Assembly (NCBI GenBank): GCA_022563455.1
Contig: JADFNI010000004.1
Span: forward strand, 1 to 40,021
Direction: 5' to 3'
Length of the DNA: 40,021 nucleotides
Origin: Nanobdellota archaeon
GTDB taxonomy: Archaea > Nanobdellota > Nanobdellia > Pacearchaeales > GW2011-AR1
Positions within the stretch are counted from its first letter, which is position 1; the number at the start of each line of letters is the position of its first letter. Below, one piece after another: positions 1 to 9,733 of the stretch. The translations under genes and the position numbers were made by a program. The notes beneath the pieces are model-generated. The model was not told the origin of the DNA and ran no database searches. It worked only from the letters and a program-made list of their open reading frames with translations.

Positions 1-136
1 ATAATATTGGATACACTTTATTTTCCTTATATACTGATCTTACGTATCTCTGTTACGCTTCCGGCAAATAAAAAGTTCGGTCATTGATGAGGAAATTAGG
101 GACATCAGAGTAAAAATTCAAGATAATTAGTATCTA

Positions 137-991
137 TCAGGGTTTGTCCCGAGTTAATATACTTTTAAGTTTAAGAGATGTTTCTTCATCTATCAGCCCG
201 GCATCCCGACACAATTCAACTGTTTTGAATGCCATTTGTAAATAAACAGCCCGATTCTCATCTTTTTTGCCCATAGAATCCAAATGTTTACGCACAGAAT
301 CAACATCACCCCGGGCAATTGAACCTGTTATGGCAGAAAAACCCGCTTCATCCCAACCTTCCAAAGCTGAACCAGCTAAATCGCTGATTATATTTTTCGG
401 TGATTCAACTTCCGCTTGTTCCATTAGCTCCTCTGAAACCGTTAGAAGTGTGTTGAGATATCCACTGGCAACTGTACATGCGGCATGATACAATGCTTTT
501 TTTCCTGTCTCGATCAAAAATGGTATGCCGCCTATAGACCTCACCAGCTCGGCAGCTTCCTCAGAGTTATTTCCCTCTACGCCGAAACGAACATCTCTGA
601 GTGGGAGTATTTTGTTTTGCGGGAACGAAGCAGCCGGATGTATTGACGCAATTTTGGCTCCCTTTTGCAAAAGTGAATCCAAAATTTTTGATTCCTGAAT
701 GCCAGATGTGTGAACTATTAGAGTTTCGGAATCAAATTTCGAGGTGGAGGCTAAGTTCGCTACTACATTTTCGAGACTATCATCCGGAACGGCTATGACG
801 ATCAGTTCACTATCTTCAGTTAGGATATTATAACTCGTTCCAAAGTTATCTGCGCCGACTATGTCAGCCAAAGATTTTGCGGATCCTTCAGACCCGCTTA
901 TGATAGCGGATGGGGTAAAACCGGCATCAACAAGCGAAACTAATATTGAACGACCCACTCGCCCTGCTCCGATGAGGGCAGCTTTTTTACT
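137..991 (-). CDS. Rossmann-like / DUF2520 domain protein, N-terminus truncated at a junction
   Basis: Reverse-strand reading extends upstream of the given ORF as ...TSKKAALIGAGRVGRSILVSLVDAGF (Rossmann glycine motif) and contains HTSGIQESKILDSLLQKGAKIASIHPAASFP, typical of DUF2520 proteins. No start codon before the sequence changes character. Confidence 0.75.
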   Translation of the reverse strand, partial: SKKAALIGAGRVGRSILVSLVDAGFTPSAIISGSEGSAKSLADIVGADNFGTSYNILTEDSELIVIAVPDDSLENVVANLASTSKFDSETLIVHTSGIQESKILDSLLQKGAKIASIHPAASFPQNKILPLRDVRFGVEGNNSEEAAELVRSIGGIPFLIETGKKALYHAACTVASGYLNTLLTVSEELMEQAEVESPKNIISDLAGSALEGWDEAGFSAITGSIARGDVDSVRKHLDSMGKKDENRAVYLQMAFKTVELCRDAGLIDEETSLKLKSILTRDKP

Positions 992-3970
992 TGTGAGATT
1001 AATATAACTACTAGGGAAGAGACTGAAGAAATTAATATTACTAGTTTAGCATATTATAAAAATAGCGCTTCATGGAGTGTATTTAACGATACATTTTTTT
1101 ATGGAGGATCAACTACTAACGCTGTTAATTTTTCTAAGACTGTAAATATTTCGTTTACTCCTACAAAAGAAAACGTTGGAAATTATACAATTAATTTTAG
1201 TGTGGATCCTGATGGGGGTGGGTCTACGGCTTATGAAGGAATTAGCATTTATGTTAATTGGACTGAAGACAGTGTCTCTCTTGGATCAATAGCTGATGTT
1301 ACCCTTTATGAAAATTATACTTTTTATGTAAGTGGGACTGATGACGATTTACTCATCCAGGATTTTAGTGTTCGAGATGAAAATTTAACTTTTGCGTCTA
1401 ATACTAGCTTTGTTAGCGTTACTCAACAAGGTCTTGGGAGCTTTCAGAATTTTATTAATTTGACTGTAGATATCAATTGGGATAATATTAGCTCTGAGGG
1501 AGACGCTAATTATTCGGTTCTTATTAATGTAACTGATGTTAATGGAAGTGTAGATTCTAAAGTATTTACTGTTGAAATACTCTCAGACGTTGCTGCAGAA
1601 TGGAACGAAAGTAAAATTTATATTAATGTTAGTAATGAAGGGGATGAAGTTTATATTAATCTAAGTGAATATGTTAACGATAACGATACTTTGACTTTCT
1701 CATATACAAATGATTCGAGGTTTGATAATTTTAGTTTGACGTCTGCTGGAATAGTTAATTTTACTTCGAGTGATGTTGATGTTGGATACCATAATATTAC
1801 CTTTAATGCATATGACGGAAAGTTGAATAGTTATCATATTTTTAATTTTACGATTTATAATGTTGATGATAATCCTTCAATTTCTAGTCTTACTCCTGCA
1901 GGAAGTAGCGTTAGTCCTCCTGGATCAATCAGTGAAGGGGATAGTATTTCTACTGCTGAAGATGATGAGGTAAATTTTACAATTCTTTTGAATGATGACG
2001 ATTTTTTAATTCCTAGTGGGCAAAAATCTCAATTTTATGATGAAAGTTTAAGTATAAATGTTAATGCAACAAATTCTACGGGTGGCGTGGTTGATTTGTT
2101 TAACTTTTCGTTTGTTAGTTCTGGGCCTGATCCTAATCAAGTTCAATATAAGGCCAATTTTACTCCTGATTTTACTCAGATTGAAAATTATACAATCGTT
2201 CTAAATATAACTGATGTTCTTGGGTTATCTGTTACTCGAACTTTTGGGTTTAATATAAGTTCAGTTAACGATGCCCCTAATTTGACTTCTTTTTCAAATC
2301 AAACTCAAACTATAAATGATACTTTTTATTTAGACATTAATGCAACAGACCAAGAAGATGGAAATGATACTCTTGGAGTTATAAATTTTACACTTAGTAA
2401 TTTGACTGTTGGAGGAGATTTTTTGAGTATTAATATTACTACTGGAGTTATTAATTTTAGTTTGAATGAAACTTATGTTGGTATTTGGGAATATAATGTT
2501 AGTGTTAATGATACTGGGGGGGCTGTTGATTATCAAATTTTTAGGTTGACAGTTTATGGATATCCGAACATTACAGATCCAATGGCAGACAACGTTTTTA
2601 ATTGGGTTGAGAATGTTGCTACAGGGGATTTATATTTTAACGTTTCCTATGGGGTTAATGATACTTTGCTCACCTATAAGATTTATATTGATAGGATAGT
2701 TTATTCAACCAACTCCAGTTTTAATTATACAGATTTGATAAATGATTCAAGTCTTCGGAATAATACGAATTTTACTCTTCATACAGGTAATAATTTTACC
2801 TGGAATTTTACACCAAATTTTACGGATGAAACATATTCATTATATAAGAACATTACATTGGTTGTTTTTAATCCAACTTATCCTGAATTTAATACTAGTC
2901 TGAATTGGAAGGTTAATATTAGTCATACAAATGCTCCGATGCGACAAATTAGTGGCGCTGGAATAGGAATTCTCCAGGCAGATTATAATAGTAATATTAA
3001 TCTTGTTATGAGCAAGTACTTTGTGGATGAAGATGTTGACGATCCTTTTTATAACCAGAACACTACGTTTTCTAAGAGTGATGGACATTCAGATATTTTC
3101 TTGAGTCATTCTAATGATTGGGATGTTAGTATTTTTACGAATATTAATTCTGCATTTTCAGGTTTTATTTCTATATTTGGAAGTGATGGTTCAACAAATG
3201 ATACTATTGAAAATATAGAGGTTGTGTTTATTGAGCCTACGACGACCCCAGCACCAGTATCTTCAGGAGGAGGAGGTGGAAAGACTAAGATTAAACATTT
3301 TTCATTGAAGCTAATTGTTCCAGATAATATTATTATTTCAGATCAGAATTTTATTGAAATTCCGTTTAAGATTCAAAACAATGGTCAAGTTGATTTTAGG
3401 GGAATTAACTTGACTAGTTATGTACAATTTAATAATGAGTTTACTGAAGATGTATCAATTTCTCTTGGGGAGGACTATATTGAAGAGTTGAAGTTTGGGC
3501 AAAGTGAAAATTTTACTCTGAGGATTAACGCTAATACTCAAAGATCTGGGAGGTATAAAGCTACAATCTATGCCAATGTAACTTCGCCTAAGTTTTCAGA
3601 TTTTGGAGATTTCTTTATCGAACTTAGAAAAACTAATGAAAGTGTTGCTGAACAGCTTCTGATTTTTACACAGAAGTTTCTTTCGGCAAATCCTGAATGT
3701 ATCGAACTTACAGAACTTCTTAGGGAGGCTAGGAGTTTGTTTGATATAGAAGATTTTTCAGGATCTGCAAGAATTGCAAGGGAGGTTACTGAAGCTTGTG
3801 AGGATTCAATAAGTTCTAATGAGCAAATCAGTTTTTCTGCAGGAGCTATTGTTGAAGAGAATCTCTATTACTTATCTTTTATGATGCTTACGTTATTTCT
3901 TGGAGGAATTATTTTTTATATCTATAAAAGAGTAAGGTTTAATAAATCTAAAATAGAGGACTACATATAA
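989..3970 (+). CDS. Large surface/secreted protein with cadherin/Ig-like repeats and C-terminal TM helix, 5' truncated
   Basis: Frame is open upstream of the listed GTG at 1202 (TCEINITTREETEEINITSLAYYKNSASWSVFNDTFF...NYTINFS). Very many N-x-S/T sequons; C-terminal hydrophobic helix (LYYLSFMMLTLFLGGIIFYIYKRVRF). Confidence 0.8.
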   Translation, partial: TCEINITTREETEEINITSLAYYKNSASWSVFNDTFFYGGSTTNAVNFSKTVNISFTPTKENVGNYTINFSVDPDGGGSTAYEGISIYVNWTEDSVSLGSIADVTLYENYTFYVSGTDDDLLIQDFSVRDENLTFASNTSFVSVTQQGLGSFQNFINLTVDINWDNISSEGDANYSVLINVTDVNGSVDSKVFTVEILSDVAAEWNESKIYINVSNEGDEVYINLSEYVNDNDTLTFSYTNDSRFDNFSLTSAGIVNFTSSDVDVGYHNITFNAYDGKLNSYHIFNFTIYNVDDNPSISSLTPAGSSVSPPGSISEGDSISTAEDDEVNFTILLNDDDFLIPSGQKSQFYDESLSINVNATNSTGGVVDLFNFSFVSSGPDPNQVQYKANFTPDFTQIENYTIVLNITDVLGLSVTRTFGFNISSVNDAPNLTSFSNQTQTINDTFYLDINATDQEDGNDTLGVINFTLSNLTVGGDFLSINITTGVINFSLNETYVGIWEYNVSVNDTGGAVDYQIFRLTVYGYPNITDPMADNVFNWVENVATGDLYFNVSYGVNDTLLTYKIYIDRIVYSTNSSFNYTDLINDSSLRNNTNFTLHTGNNFTWNFTPNFTDETYSLYKNITLVVFNPTYPEFNTSLNWKVNISHTNAPMRQISGAGIGILQADYNSNINLVMSKYFVDEDVDDPFYNQNTTFSKSDGHSDIFLSHSNDWDVSIFTNINSAFSGFISIFGSDGSTNDTIENIEVVFIEPTTTPAPVSSGGGGGKTKIKHFSLKLIVPDNIIISDQNFIEIPFKIQNNGQVDFRGINLTSYVQFNNEFTEDVSISLGEDYIEELKFGQSENFTLRINANTQRSGRYKATIYANVTSPKFSDFGDFFIELRKTNESVAEQLLIFTQKFLSANPECIELTELLREARSLFDIEDFSGSARIAREVTEACEDSISSNEQISFSAGAIVEENLYYLSFMMLTLFLGGIIFYIYKRVRFNKSKIEDYI

Positions 3971-3972
3971 GG

Positions 3973-4947
3973 GTGAAACTAATGGAAAAATCTAGTGAAC
4001 TAAGCGTTCAAAAAATGGTTAAAGAGATTGAAGATGAGATGTCTAGGGTTGTTGTTGGTCAAAAGGCTATTATTCGTGGGATAATTAGAGCAGTTATTTG
4101 TAATGGCCATGTGTTAGTAGAGGGTGTTCCTGGAGTTGCTAAAACTTTAATTGTTAAATCTATGGCTAAAATTCTTGGATGTGATATGAAGAGGATTCAG
4201 TTTACAGTGGATCTTCTTCCGACAGACATTACAGGTATTATGAGTTATACTCCCCAAAAAGGTTTTGAGATGATTAAAGGTCCAGTTTTTACAAATTTTG
4301 TTTTAGCTGACGAGATTAATCGTAGTCCTCCAAAAACTCAGTCAGCTTTGCTTGAAGCTATGCAGGAGGGCTCAGTTACAATTTCTAGAAAAACATATTC
4401 TCTTCCAAGCCCATTTTTTGTAATGGCAACGGAGAATCCTGTAGAGGTTAGTGGGGTTTATAATCTTCCTGAAGCTCAAATTGATAGATTTTTATTCAAA
4501 CTTTTGATTTCATATCCTGAGGATTTAGAAGAGCAAAAAGTTTTGAGTCAAAATATTACTATTCATGAGTTTGAAGATTATCAAATAAAAAGTATTCTTA
4601 ATCCTTCTAAAATTCTGGCTCTTCAGGAGGCTGCTCGTGAGGTTTTTGCATCGAAAACTATTGAAGAATATATAGTAAAAATAGTTAGGCAGACAAGGAG
4701 CAAGGACTTTGAATATTCAAAATACATTTCTTATGGAGCTAGTCCTAGGGCTTCTATTGCGCTTTATATTGCTTCTAAGGCTGAAGCTTTAATGAATGGC
4801 AGAACCTTTGTCACTCCAAAAGATGTAAATATGGTTGTTTATCCAGTTCTTCGGCATAGAATTATTTTAAACTATGAGGCAGAGGCAGAAAAAATAACTA
4901 CGGATAAGGTCATTAAACATATACTCGGTAAAGTAAGTGCGCCTTAA
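3973..4947 (+). CDS. MoxR-type AAA ATPase
   Basis: GVPGVAKT Walker A, VLADEINRSPPKTQSALLEAMQE Walker B/MoxR motif; start is GTG 3973 or ATG 3982. Confidence 0.92.
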   Translation: MKLMEKSSELSVQKMVKEIEDEMSRVVVGQKAIIRGIIRAVICNGHVLVEGVPGVAKTLIVKSMAKILGCDMKRIQFTVDLLPTDITGIMSYTPQKGFEMIKGPVFTNFVLADEINRSPPKTQSALLEAMQEGSVTISRKTYSLPSPFFVMATENPVEVSGVYNLPEAQIDRFLFKLLISYPEDLEEQKVLSQNITIHEFEDYQIKSILNPSKILALQEAAREVFASKTIEEYIVKIVRQTRSKDFEYSKYISYGASPRASIALYIASKAEALMNGRTFVTPKDVNMVVYPVLRHRIILNYEAEAEKITTDKVIKHILGKVSAP

Positions 4948-4948
4948 A

Positions 4949-5881
4949 ATGGGTAAAGATATTCCTCCAAGTGACGCTCCAGTATTGGATCATGGTAGCA
5001 AGTTTCTTATCAATTTTCCTCGTGCCATTAGTGAATTTGAAGGTGTGATAAAGAGTTTTCCAATGAAGAAAGTTATTTATCAATCTGTTTTTCAAGGAAG
5101 GGGCCTTGAATTTGATACCTATAGACAGTATACTCCTCAGGATGATTCTAACCTTCTTGATTGGATGGCAAGTCTTAGGGCAAATCAACTCTTAGCAAGA
5201 AAGTATGTTGAGGAAAGAAATCTGAATATTTATTTTTTGGTTGATGTAAGTAATAGTATGCTTTTTGGATCTAAAAATCGCTTGAAGTCTGAATATGTTG
5301 CGGAAGTTGTTGTGGCTTTAAGTCATTTTATTCTTGGCTCTGGGGATCGTGTTGGGTTGATACTTTTTAATGATGGAATTGTCAAAATCTTAAGACCAAC
5401 TAATAGTCGAACTCAACTTTTTCTTTTTATGAAGTTTTTAGCAGATCCAGAATTTTATGGAGGGGGTTTTGAGTTGGGAAATGCAATAGAATATGCATTG
5501 AATAATATTTCTTCAGATTATACTTCTTTTATTTTGGTATCTGATTTTATTAAAGTTCGTCGTGATACTGGGAGGAATCTTAAGCTTATTGGATCTAAAT
5601 TTGAAACAATGGCCATAATAGTTCGCGATCCAATGGACGAGATTTTACCAGATGTTCAGTATCAAATGTCTGTGCAAGATCCTTATTCTAGTAAGCAGAT
5701 GATTTTAGATTCAAAAATTGTTGCAGAAAAATTTAAATTAAGTGCAGCTAGACAGAAGGGAATTTTAAAAGATCTTTTTAAAAAATCAAAGATTGATTTT
5801 GTAGAATTGTTAACTAAGGATCATTTTGCTATTCCTATTGTAGTTTTTTTGAAAAATAGAGCTCTTGGTAGGAAGATATAA
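4949..5881 (+). CDS. DUF58 domain protein (vWA-like)
   Basis: GRGLEFDTYRQYTPQDDSNLLDWMASLRANQLLARKYVEERNLNIYFLVDVSNSM is characteristic of DUF58; ATG 4949 overlaps the moxR stop region. Confidence 0.9.
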   Translation: MGKDIPPSDAPVLDHGSKFLINFPRAISEFEGVIKSFPMKKVIYQSVFQGRGLEFDTYRQYTPQDDSNLLDWMASLRANQLLARKYVEERNLNIYFLVDVSNSMLFGSKNRLKSEYVAEVVVALSHFILGSGDRVGLILFNDGIVKILRPTNSRTQLFLFMKFLADPEFYGGGFELGNAIEYALNNISSDYTSFILVSDFIKVRRDTGRNLKLIGSKFETMAIIVRDPMDEILPDVQYQMSVQDPYSSKQMILDSKIVAEKFKLSAARQKGILKDLFKKSKIDFVELLTKDHFAIPIVVFLKNRALGRKI

Positions 5882-6807
5882 TGGAATTTTCATTTTTTTA
5901 CCCGCAATTTTTAGTAATGTTTTTTCTAGTTCCTTTTTTTATCTTAGTTTATTTTGGGAGTATCATGTTTAACAAGAAGAAAGCAGTTTTGTTTGCCAAT
6001 TTTGAAGCGATGGAAAGATTTTATGATATAGAGTTTTTTTCTAAAAATTTTTTGGCCCTTTATGCAAATATTGGTATTTTGATGATCTTTATACTTGCAC
6101 TTTCTGGTCTTACCGTATCTTTTGATGTAGATACAAGCTTGTTTTCCTATGTAATTTTAATTGATTCTTCAGGGAGTATGGCTACTACAGATGTTTTTCC
6201 AAGCAGGTTTGAGGCTGCGAAAATTGAGGCAAAGAATTTTGTAGATCTTCTTCCTCTGGGGGTGGAGGTCGGTATTATTGGATTTTCTGGAGACTCAGTG
6301 GTTTATCAGGAACTGGATAATTCAAAGCTGAAAGTTAAACTTGCAATTGACAATGTCGATTATGGGATTATTCAAGGTACAAATGTTTACAATGCATTAA
6401 TTAATTCAAATAAATTATTTGGGAATGATCAGTTGAAGTCAGTTATTTTAATAAGTGACGGGCAACTTAATGTTGGAGATGCTCCTCAAATTATTCGTTA
6501 TATTAATCGAAATAATCTTCTTGTTAATACTATAGCTGTTGGAACTATTGAAGGTGGGACTACAGAATTTAATACAATTTCTAAAGTTGATGAGGATTTT
6601 TTGAAAGCCTTGGCTTTTAATTCTGGAGGGCAATTTTTTAGAGTAACTGAAATTGATGGATTTGGGGATTCTTTTGAGTCCCTTATTAGGGAGACTAATA
6701 AATCTGTTACTATCGACTTGACAACATATTTATTAATTTTTGGAATAGGCTCGCTTTCGCTATTGTGGGTTATTCATTCGTTTAAATTTCGAGTTTTGCC
6801 ACTTTAA
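5881..6807 (+). CDS. BatA-like von Willebrand factor A domain membrane protein
   Basis: MIDAS motif ILIDSSGSM, N-terminal and C-terminal TM helices, directly downstream of DUF58 CDS. Confidence 0.88.
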   Translation: MEFSFFYPQFLVMFFLVPFFILVYFGSIMFNKKKAVLFANFEAMERFYDIEFFSKNFLALYANIGILMIFILALSGLTVSFDVDTSLFSYVILIDSSGSMATTDVFPSRFEAAKIEAKNFVDLLPLGVEVGIIGFSGDSVVYQELDNSKLKVKLAIDNVDYGIIQGTNVYNALINSNKLFGNDQLKSVILISDGQLNVGDAPQIIRYINRNNLLVNTIAVGTIEGGTTEFNTISKVDEDFLKALAFNSGGQFFRVTEIDGFGDSFESLIRETNKSVTIDLTTYLLIFGIGSLSLLWVIHSFKFRVLPL

Positions 6808-7610
6808 ATCTTGTAATCATCCTCGTAAAACTTTTCTCTTAAAATCATTCTATTGACTTTTTCTTTTCCTAAAAATTCTTTTAATGGAAGAATTCTTTGG
6901 AAGAAATTTGATCCTTCTGAAATTCCACATAAGGCTGAGGAGAAATTCTCTACTTCTCTTGCTACTACATTTCTTGAGTCTAAAATTGTTATTGGGATTT
7001 TTTTACTTAGTGCTTCTGCCATTTTTTTATGGTCTTTTATCTTTGCTAAAACTGGGATTTCAGACATTTCTTCAATTGTTCTTAGGTCAAATTCATGTTT
7101 TGGATTCCTTATTTTGTTTACAATAATACCTTCTATTGGTGTGTTTTGTTCCTTTGCTAATTTTGCTGCTTTTAATGTTGTTTTCAGAGTCACATTGTCT
7201 GGAGAAGTAATTAAATAGATTTTGTCTGCGGCAGCTATTACAGGTTTTAATTCTTCATAGTTTGGGCTTGAATCTAAGATAATAAAGTCATATCTTTTTT
7301 TGAATTTATTTATGATTTTTTTTAATTTTGAAGTATCTGCATCTCCTTTGTAGTGTAATGATGTAAGGATTATATCTACTCCGTTGCATTCGTAGATTGC
7401 ATTATGGACAGGAGTTCCTTCGAGCGCATCGTGTAAATTTATGTCATTTGTTAGGTCAAGATAGAGTCCTATGTTTGGGGCTGAAAAATTTGCATCAATC
7501 AATAAAACTTTTTTATCAAAATTTTTTACAAGAGAGGTTGCTGTTTCTAGAGCTAGTGTTGTTTTTCCTACACCTCCTTTAATTGACACAAATGCTAACA
7601 CGTTACCCAT
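6804..7610 (-). CDS. MinD/ParA-family P-loop ATPase
   Basis: MGNVLAFVSIKGGVGKTTLALETA deviant Walker A, IILDSSPN motif. Confidence 0.92.
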   Translation of the reverse strand: MGNVLAFVSIKGGVGKTTLALETATSLVKNFDKKVLLIDANFSAPNIGLYLDLTNDINLHDALEGTPVHNAIYECNGVDIILTSLHYKGDADTSKLKKIINKFKKRYDFIILDSSPNYEELKPVIAAADKIYLITSPDNVTLKTTLKAAKLAKEQNTPIEGIIVNKIRNPKHEFDLRTIEEMSEIPVLAKIKDHKKMAEALSKKIPITILDSRNVVAREVENFSSALCGISEGSNFFQRILPLKEFLGKEKVNRMILREKFYEDDYKI

Positions 7611-7658
7611 CTTTCACCTCATCTAGAATAATTGTTTTAGGTATTTAAATTTGATGGA

Positions 7659-9359
7659 CTAAAGTTCTTTAAACTTTAAATTTCCAGAAATAAGTTTTCT
7701 TAGGATATCTTCAATTGAATCTATTGAAATTCTTTTTTGTTCTCCATTATCTCTGTTTCTTATTGTAACATCTGAGTTAATTATTGAATCGTTGTCTATT
7801 GTTATACAAAATGGTGTTCCTATTTCATCGTTTCTTGCGTATCTTCTTCCAATTGAACCTGTTTCATCGTAAGTTGCATTAAAATTTTCCTTAAGAGAAT
7901 TATAGATCTTCATTGAGATTTTTACCAAATTTTTGTCTTTTTTGACAAGGGGTAAAATTGCTACTTTTATCGGGGAAAGTAATGGGTTTAATTTAAGAAT
8001 AATATTCTTTTTTTCTGAATTGCTATATGCTTCGAGCATGAAAACAATGAAAGCTCTTTCCACTCCCAGGGATGGCTCAGCGACTACCATCGGTAGAATT
8101 TTTTTAGAATTTCCAGTAATTATTTTAAGATCTTTTTTGGAAAATTTTTCATGTTCTTCTAAATCATAAGTTCCTCGATCTGCAATTCCTTCCAATTCCT
8201 TCCAGCCAAAAGGAAATTCATATTCTATATCCCAAGTGTCTGTTGCATAATGGGATTTTTCTTCTTTGGTATGTTGTCTAAGTCTAAAGTTATTGATATT
8301 TGCTCCTAGGCCGATGAACCAATTAAGTTCTGTTGCTAACCAGTAAGCGTGCCATGGGAGTTTGATAAGCGAATTTTTCAGTGCAGCTGAGATTTTCATT
8401 TTAATTGGGTCAAGGTTTTTTTCTTGCATTTGGCTAGAGTAAATATTTACTTTTAAATTTTGAATTTTTTTAAGATCTTGTGGAACTTCTTCGGATTTTT
8501 CTGGATCAATAAAATATTCTATTTCCATTTGTTCGAATTCTCTGCATCTAAAGATAAAATTTCTCGGAGCGATTTCGTTTCTAAAACTTTTACCTATTTG
8601 GGCAATTCCAAATGGAAGTTTTAATCTTGCATTTTCTTGAACTAATTTAAAGTTTGAAAATATTAATTGGGCTGTTTCAGGTCTTAGGTATGCTAAGGTT
8701 GAATCGTCTTTTATTGGGCCGACAAGAGTAGTAAACATTGGGTTGAATTCTCCTTTGGACTCAAGTTCTCCGTCGCATTTTTCACAAGTGGCAGTATCTA
8801 GTTCATGTTTATCTACTTTTGATTTTGTGCCACATTTTTTACAAACTACTGCGATGTCCACAAAACTTCTGACATGGCCAGATGCTTCCCATACTTTTGG
8901 ATTAGTAATTATACTTCCATCTATTCCTACAATGTCCATTCTTTTTTGAACGTGAAATTTCCACCACGCTTTTTTGATGTTATTTTTAAATTCTGTTCCT
9001 AGATGTCCATAGTCCCAAAATCCTGCAAGGCCTCCATATATCTCTCCTGAAGGATAGACAAACCCTTTTCTTTTACAAAAATTAGTTAGTTCTTCAATTG
9101 ATATTTTGATATTTGTTGTTTTGAATATATTGCTTGATTTTTCTTTTTCTTTTTCCATCGAATTTTTTATTGATTTTGTTTTATGACTCTTCGAATCACG
9201 AGAACTTTCATCAAGGTATTCTTTTGCTTTTTTTTCTGCTTCGCTTTTATCTTTTCCTAAGTAAGCCAATGTTTTTGCTTTTACTTTTCCATCAACTCTT
9301 ACACTTTTTCGAAGGTAGTAATAGACACTCCCTTTGATTGTCTTTTTAACTATGAACAT
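7659..9359 (-). CDS. glyS: Glycyl-tRNA synthetase with ~80-aa N-terminal extension
   Basis: Class II GlyRS motifs: RKGFVYPSGEIYGGLAGFWDYGHLGTEFKNNIKKAWW, FRNEIAPRNFIFRCREFEQMEIEYF, ELEGIADRGTYDL. Extra N-terminal segment MFIVKKTIKGSVYYYLRKSVRVDGKVKAKTLAYLGKDKSEAEKKAKEYL. Confidence 0.95.
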   Translation of the reverse strand: MFIVKKTIKGSVYYYLRKSVRVDGKVKAKTLAYLGKDKSEAEKKAKEYLDESSRDSKSHKTKSIKNSMEKEKEKSSNIFKTTNIKISIEELTNFCKRKGFVYPSGEIYGGLAGFWDYGHLGTEFKNNIKKAWWKFHVQKRMDIVGIDGSIITNPKVWEASGHVRSFVDIAVVCKKCGTKSKVDKHELDTATCEKCDGELESKGEFNPMFTTLVGPIKDDSTLAYLRPETAQLIFSNFKLVQENARLKLPFGIAQIGKSFRNEIAPRNFIFRCREFEQMEIEYFIDPEKSEEVPQDLKKIQNLKVNIYSSQMQEKNLDPIKMKISAALKNSLIKLPWHAYWLATELNWFIGLGANINNFRLRQHTKEEKSHYATDTWDIEYEFPFGWKELEGIADRGTYDLEEHEKFSKKDLKIITGNSKKILPMVVAEPSLGVERAFIVFMLEAYSNSEKKNIILKLNPLLSPIKVAILPLVKKDKNLVKISMKIYNSLKENFNATYDETGSIGRRYARNDEIGTPFCITIDNDSIINSDVTIRNRDNGEQKRISIDSIEDILRKLISGNLKFKEL

Positions 9360-9361
9360 AG

Positions 9362-9452
9362 TTTAGGCACTACTTATTGTTATTTAAAAGTTTTGTTAGG
9401 CACTACTTTAGGCACTACTTATTATTGGGAGGCGATTAATTGTAGTGCCTAA
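9362..9452. promoter_or_regulatory. Operator-like cluster: three direct and one inverted copy of TTAGGCACTAC around the glyS promoter
   Basis: TTAGGCACTAC at ~9363, 9396 and 9408; reverse complement GTAGTGCCTAA at 9442-9452; TATA-like TATTTAAAA between copies, upstream of the glyS ATG (9359, minus). Confidence 0.6.
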
Positions 9453-9506
9453 CTGTTTATAGAGCTAAACATAAATTTTTAAACTATTTAAAATATTTAA
9501 TTTGAG

Positions 9507-9609
9507 GCTCTCGTAACTCAGCCTGGATAGAGTGTCTGCCTTCTAAGTGTACTCCGAAAGGATGAATGGAGTAAGCAGAAAGTCGCAGGTTCAAATCCTG
9601 CCGAGAGCG
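9507..9609 (+). tRNA. tRNA-Arg (TCT) with a 28-nt intron at canonical position 37/38 (approx. 9546-9573)
   Basis: Acceptor GCTCTCG/CGAGAGC, anticodon stem TCTGC/GCAGA, loop CTTCTA...A, T-arm GCAGG TTCAAAT CCTGC; intron contains TACTCC/GGAGTA stem. Confidence 0.92.
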
Positions 9610-9662
9610 TAGCTGGTTGCAGAAGTATAGATTTATAATTCTTGTTTATCAGTATAATTTAG

Positions 9663-9733
9663 GCAGGCGTAGCCAAGTGGTAAGGCAAGAGGCTGCAACC
9701 CTCTGATCCTGAGTTCGAATCTCAGCGTCTGCT
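9663..9733 (+). tRNA. tRNA-Cys (GCA)
   Basis: Acceptor GCAGGCG/CGTCTGC, anticodon arm AGAGG CTGCAAC CCTCT, T-arm CTGAG TTCGAAT CTCAG. Confidence 0.95.

Noticed and set aside
267-798. Plus-strand ORFs inside the DUF2520 region
   Set aside because: Antisense shadows of a clearly coding minus-strand frame.
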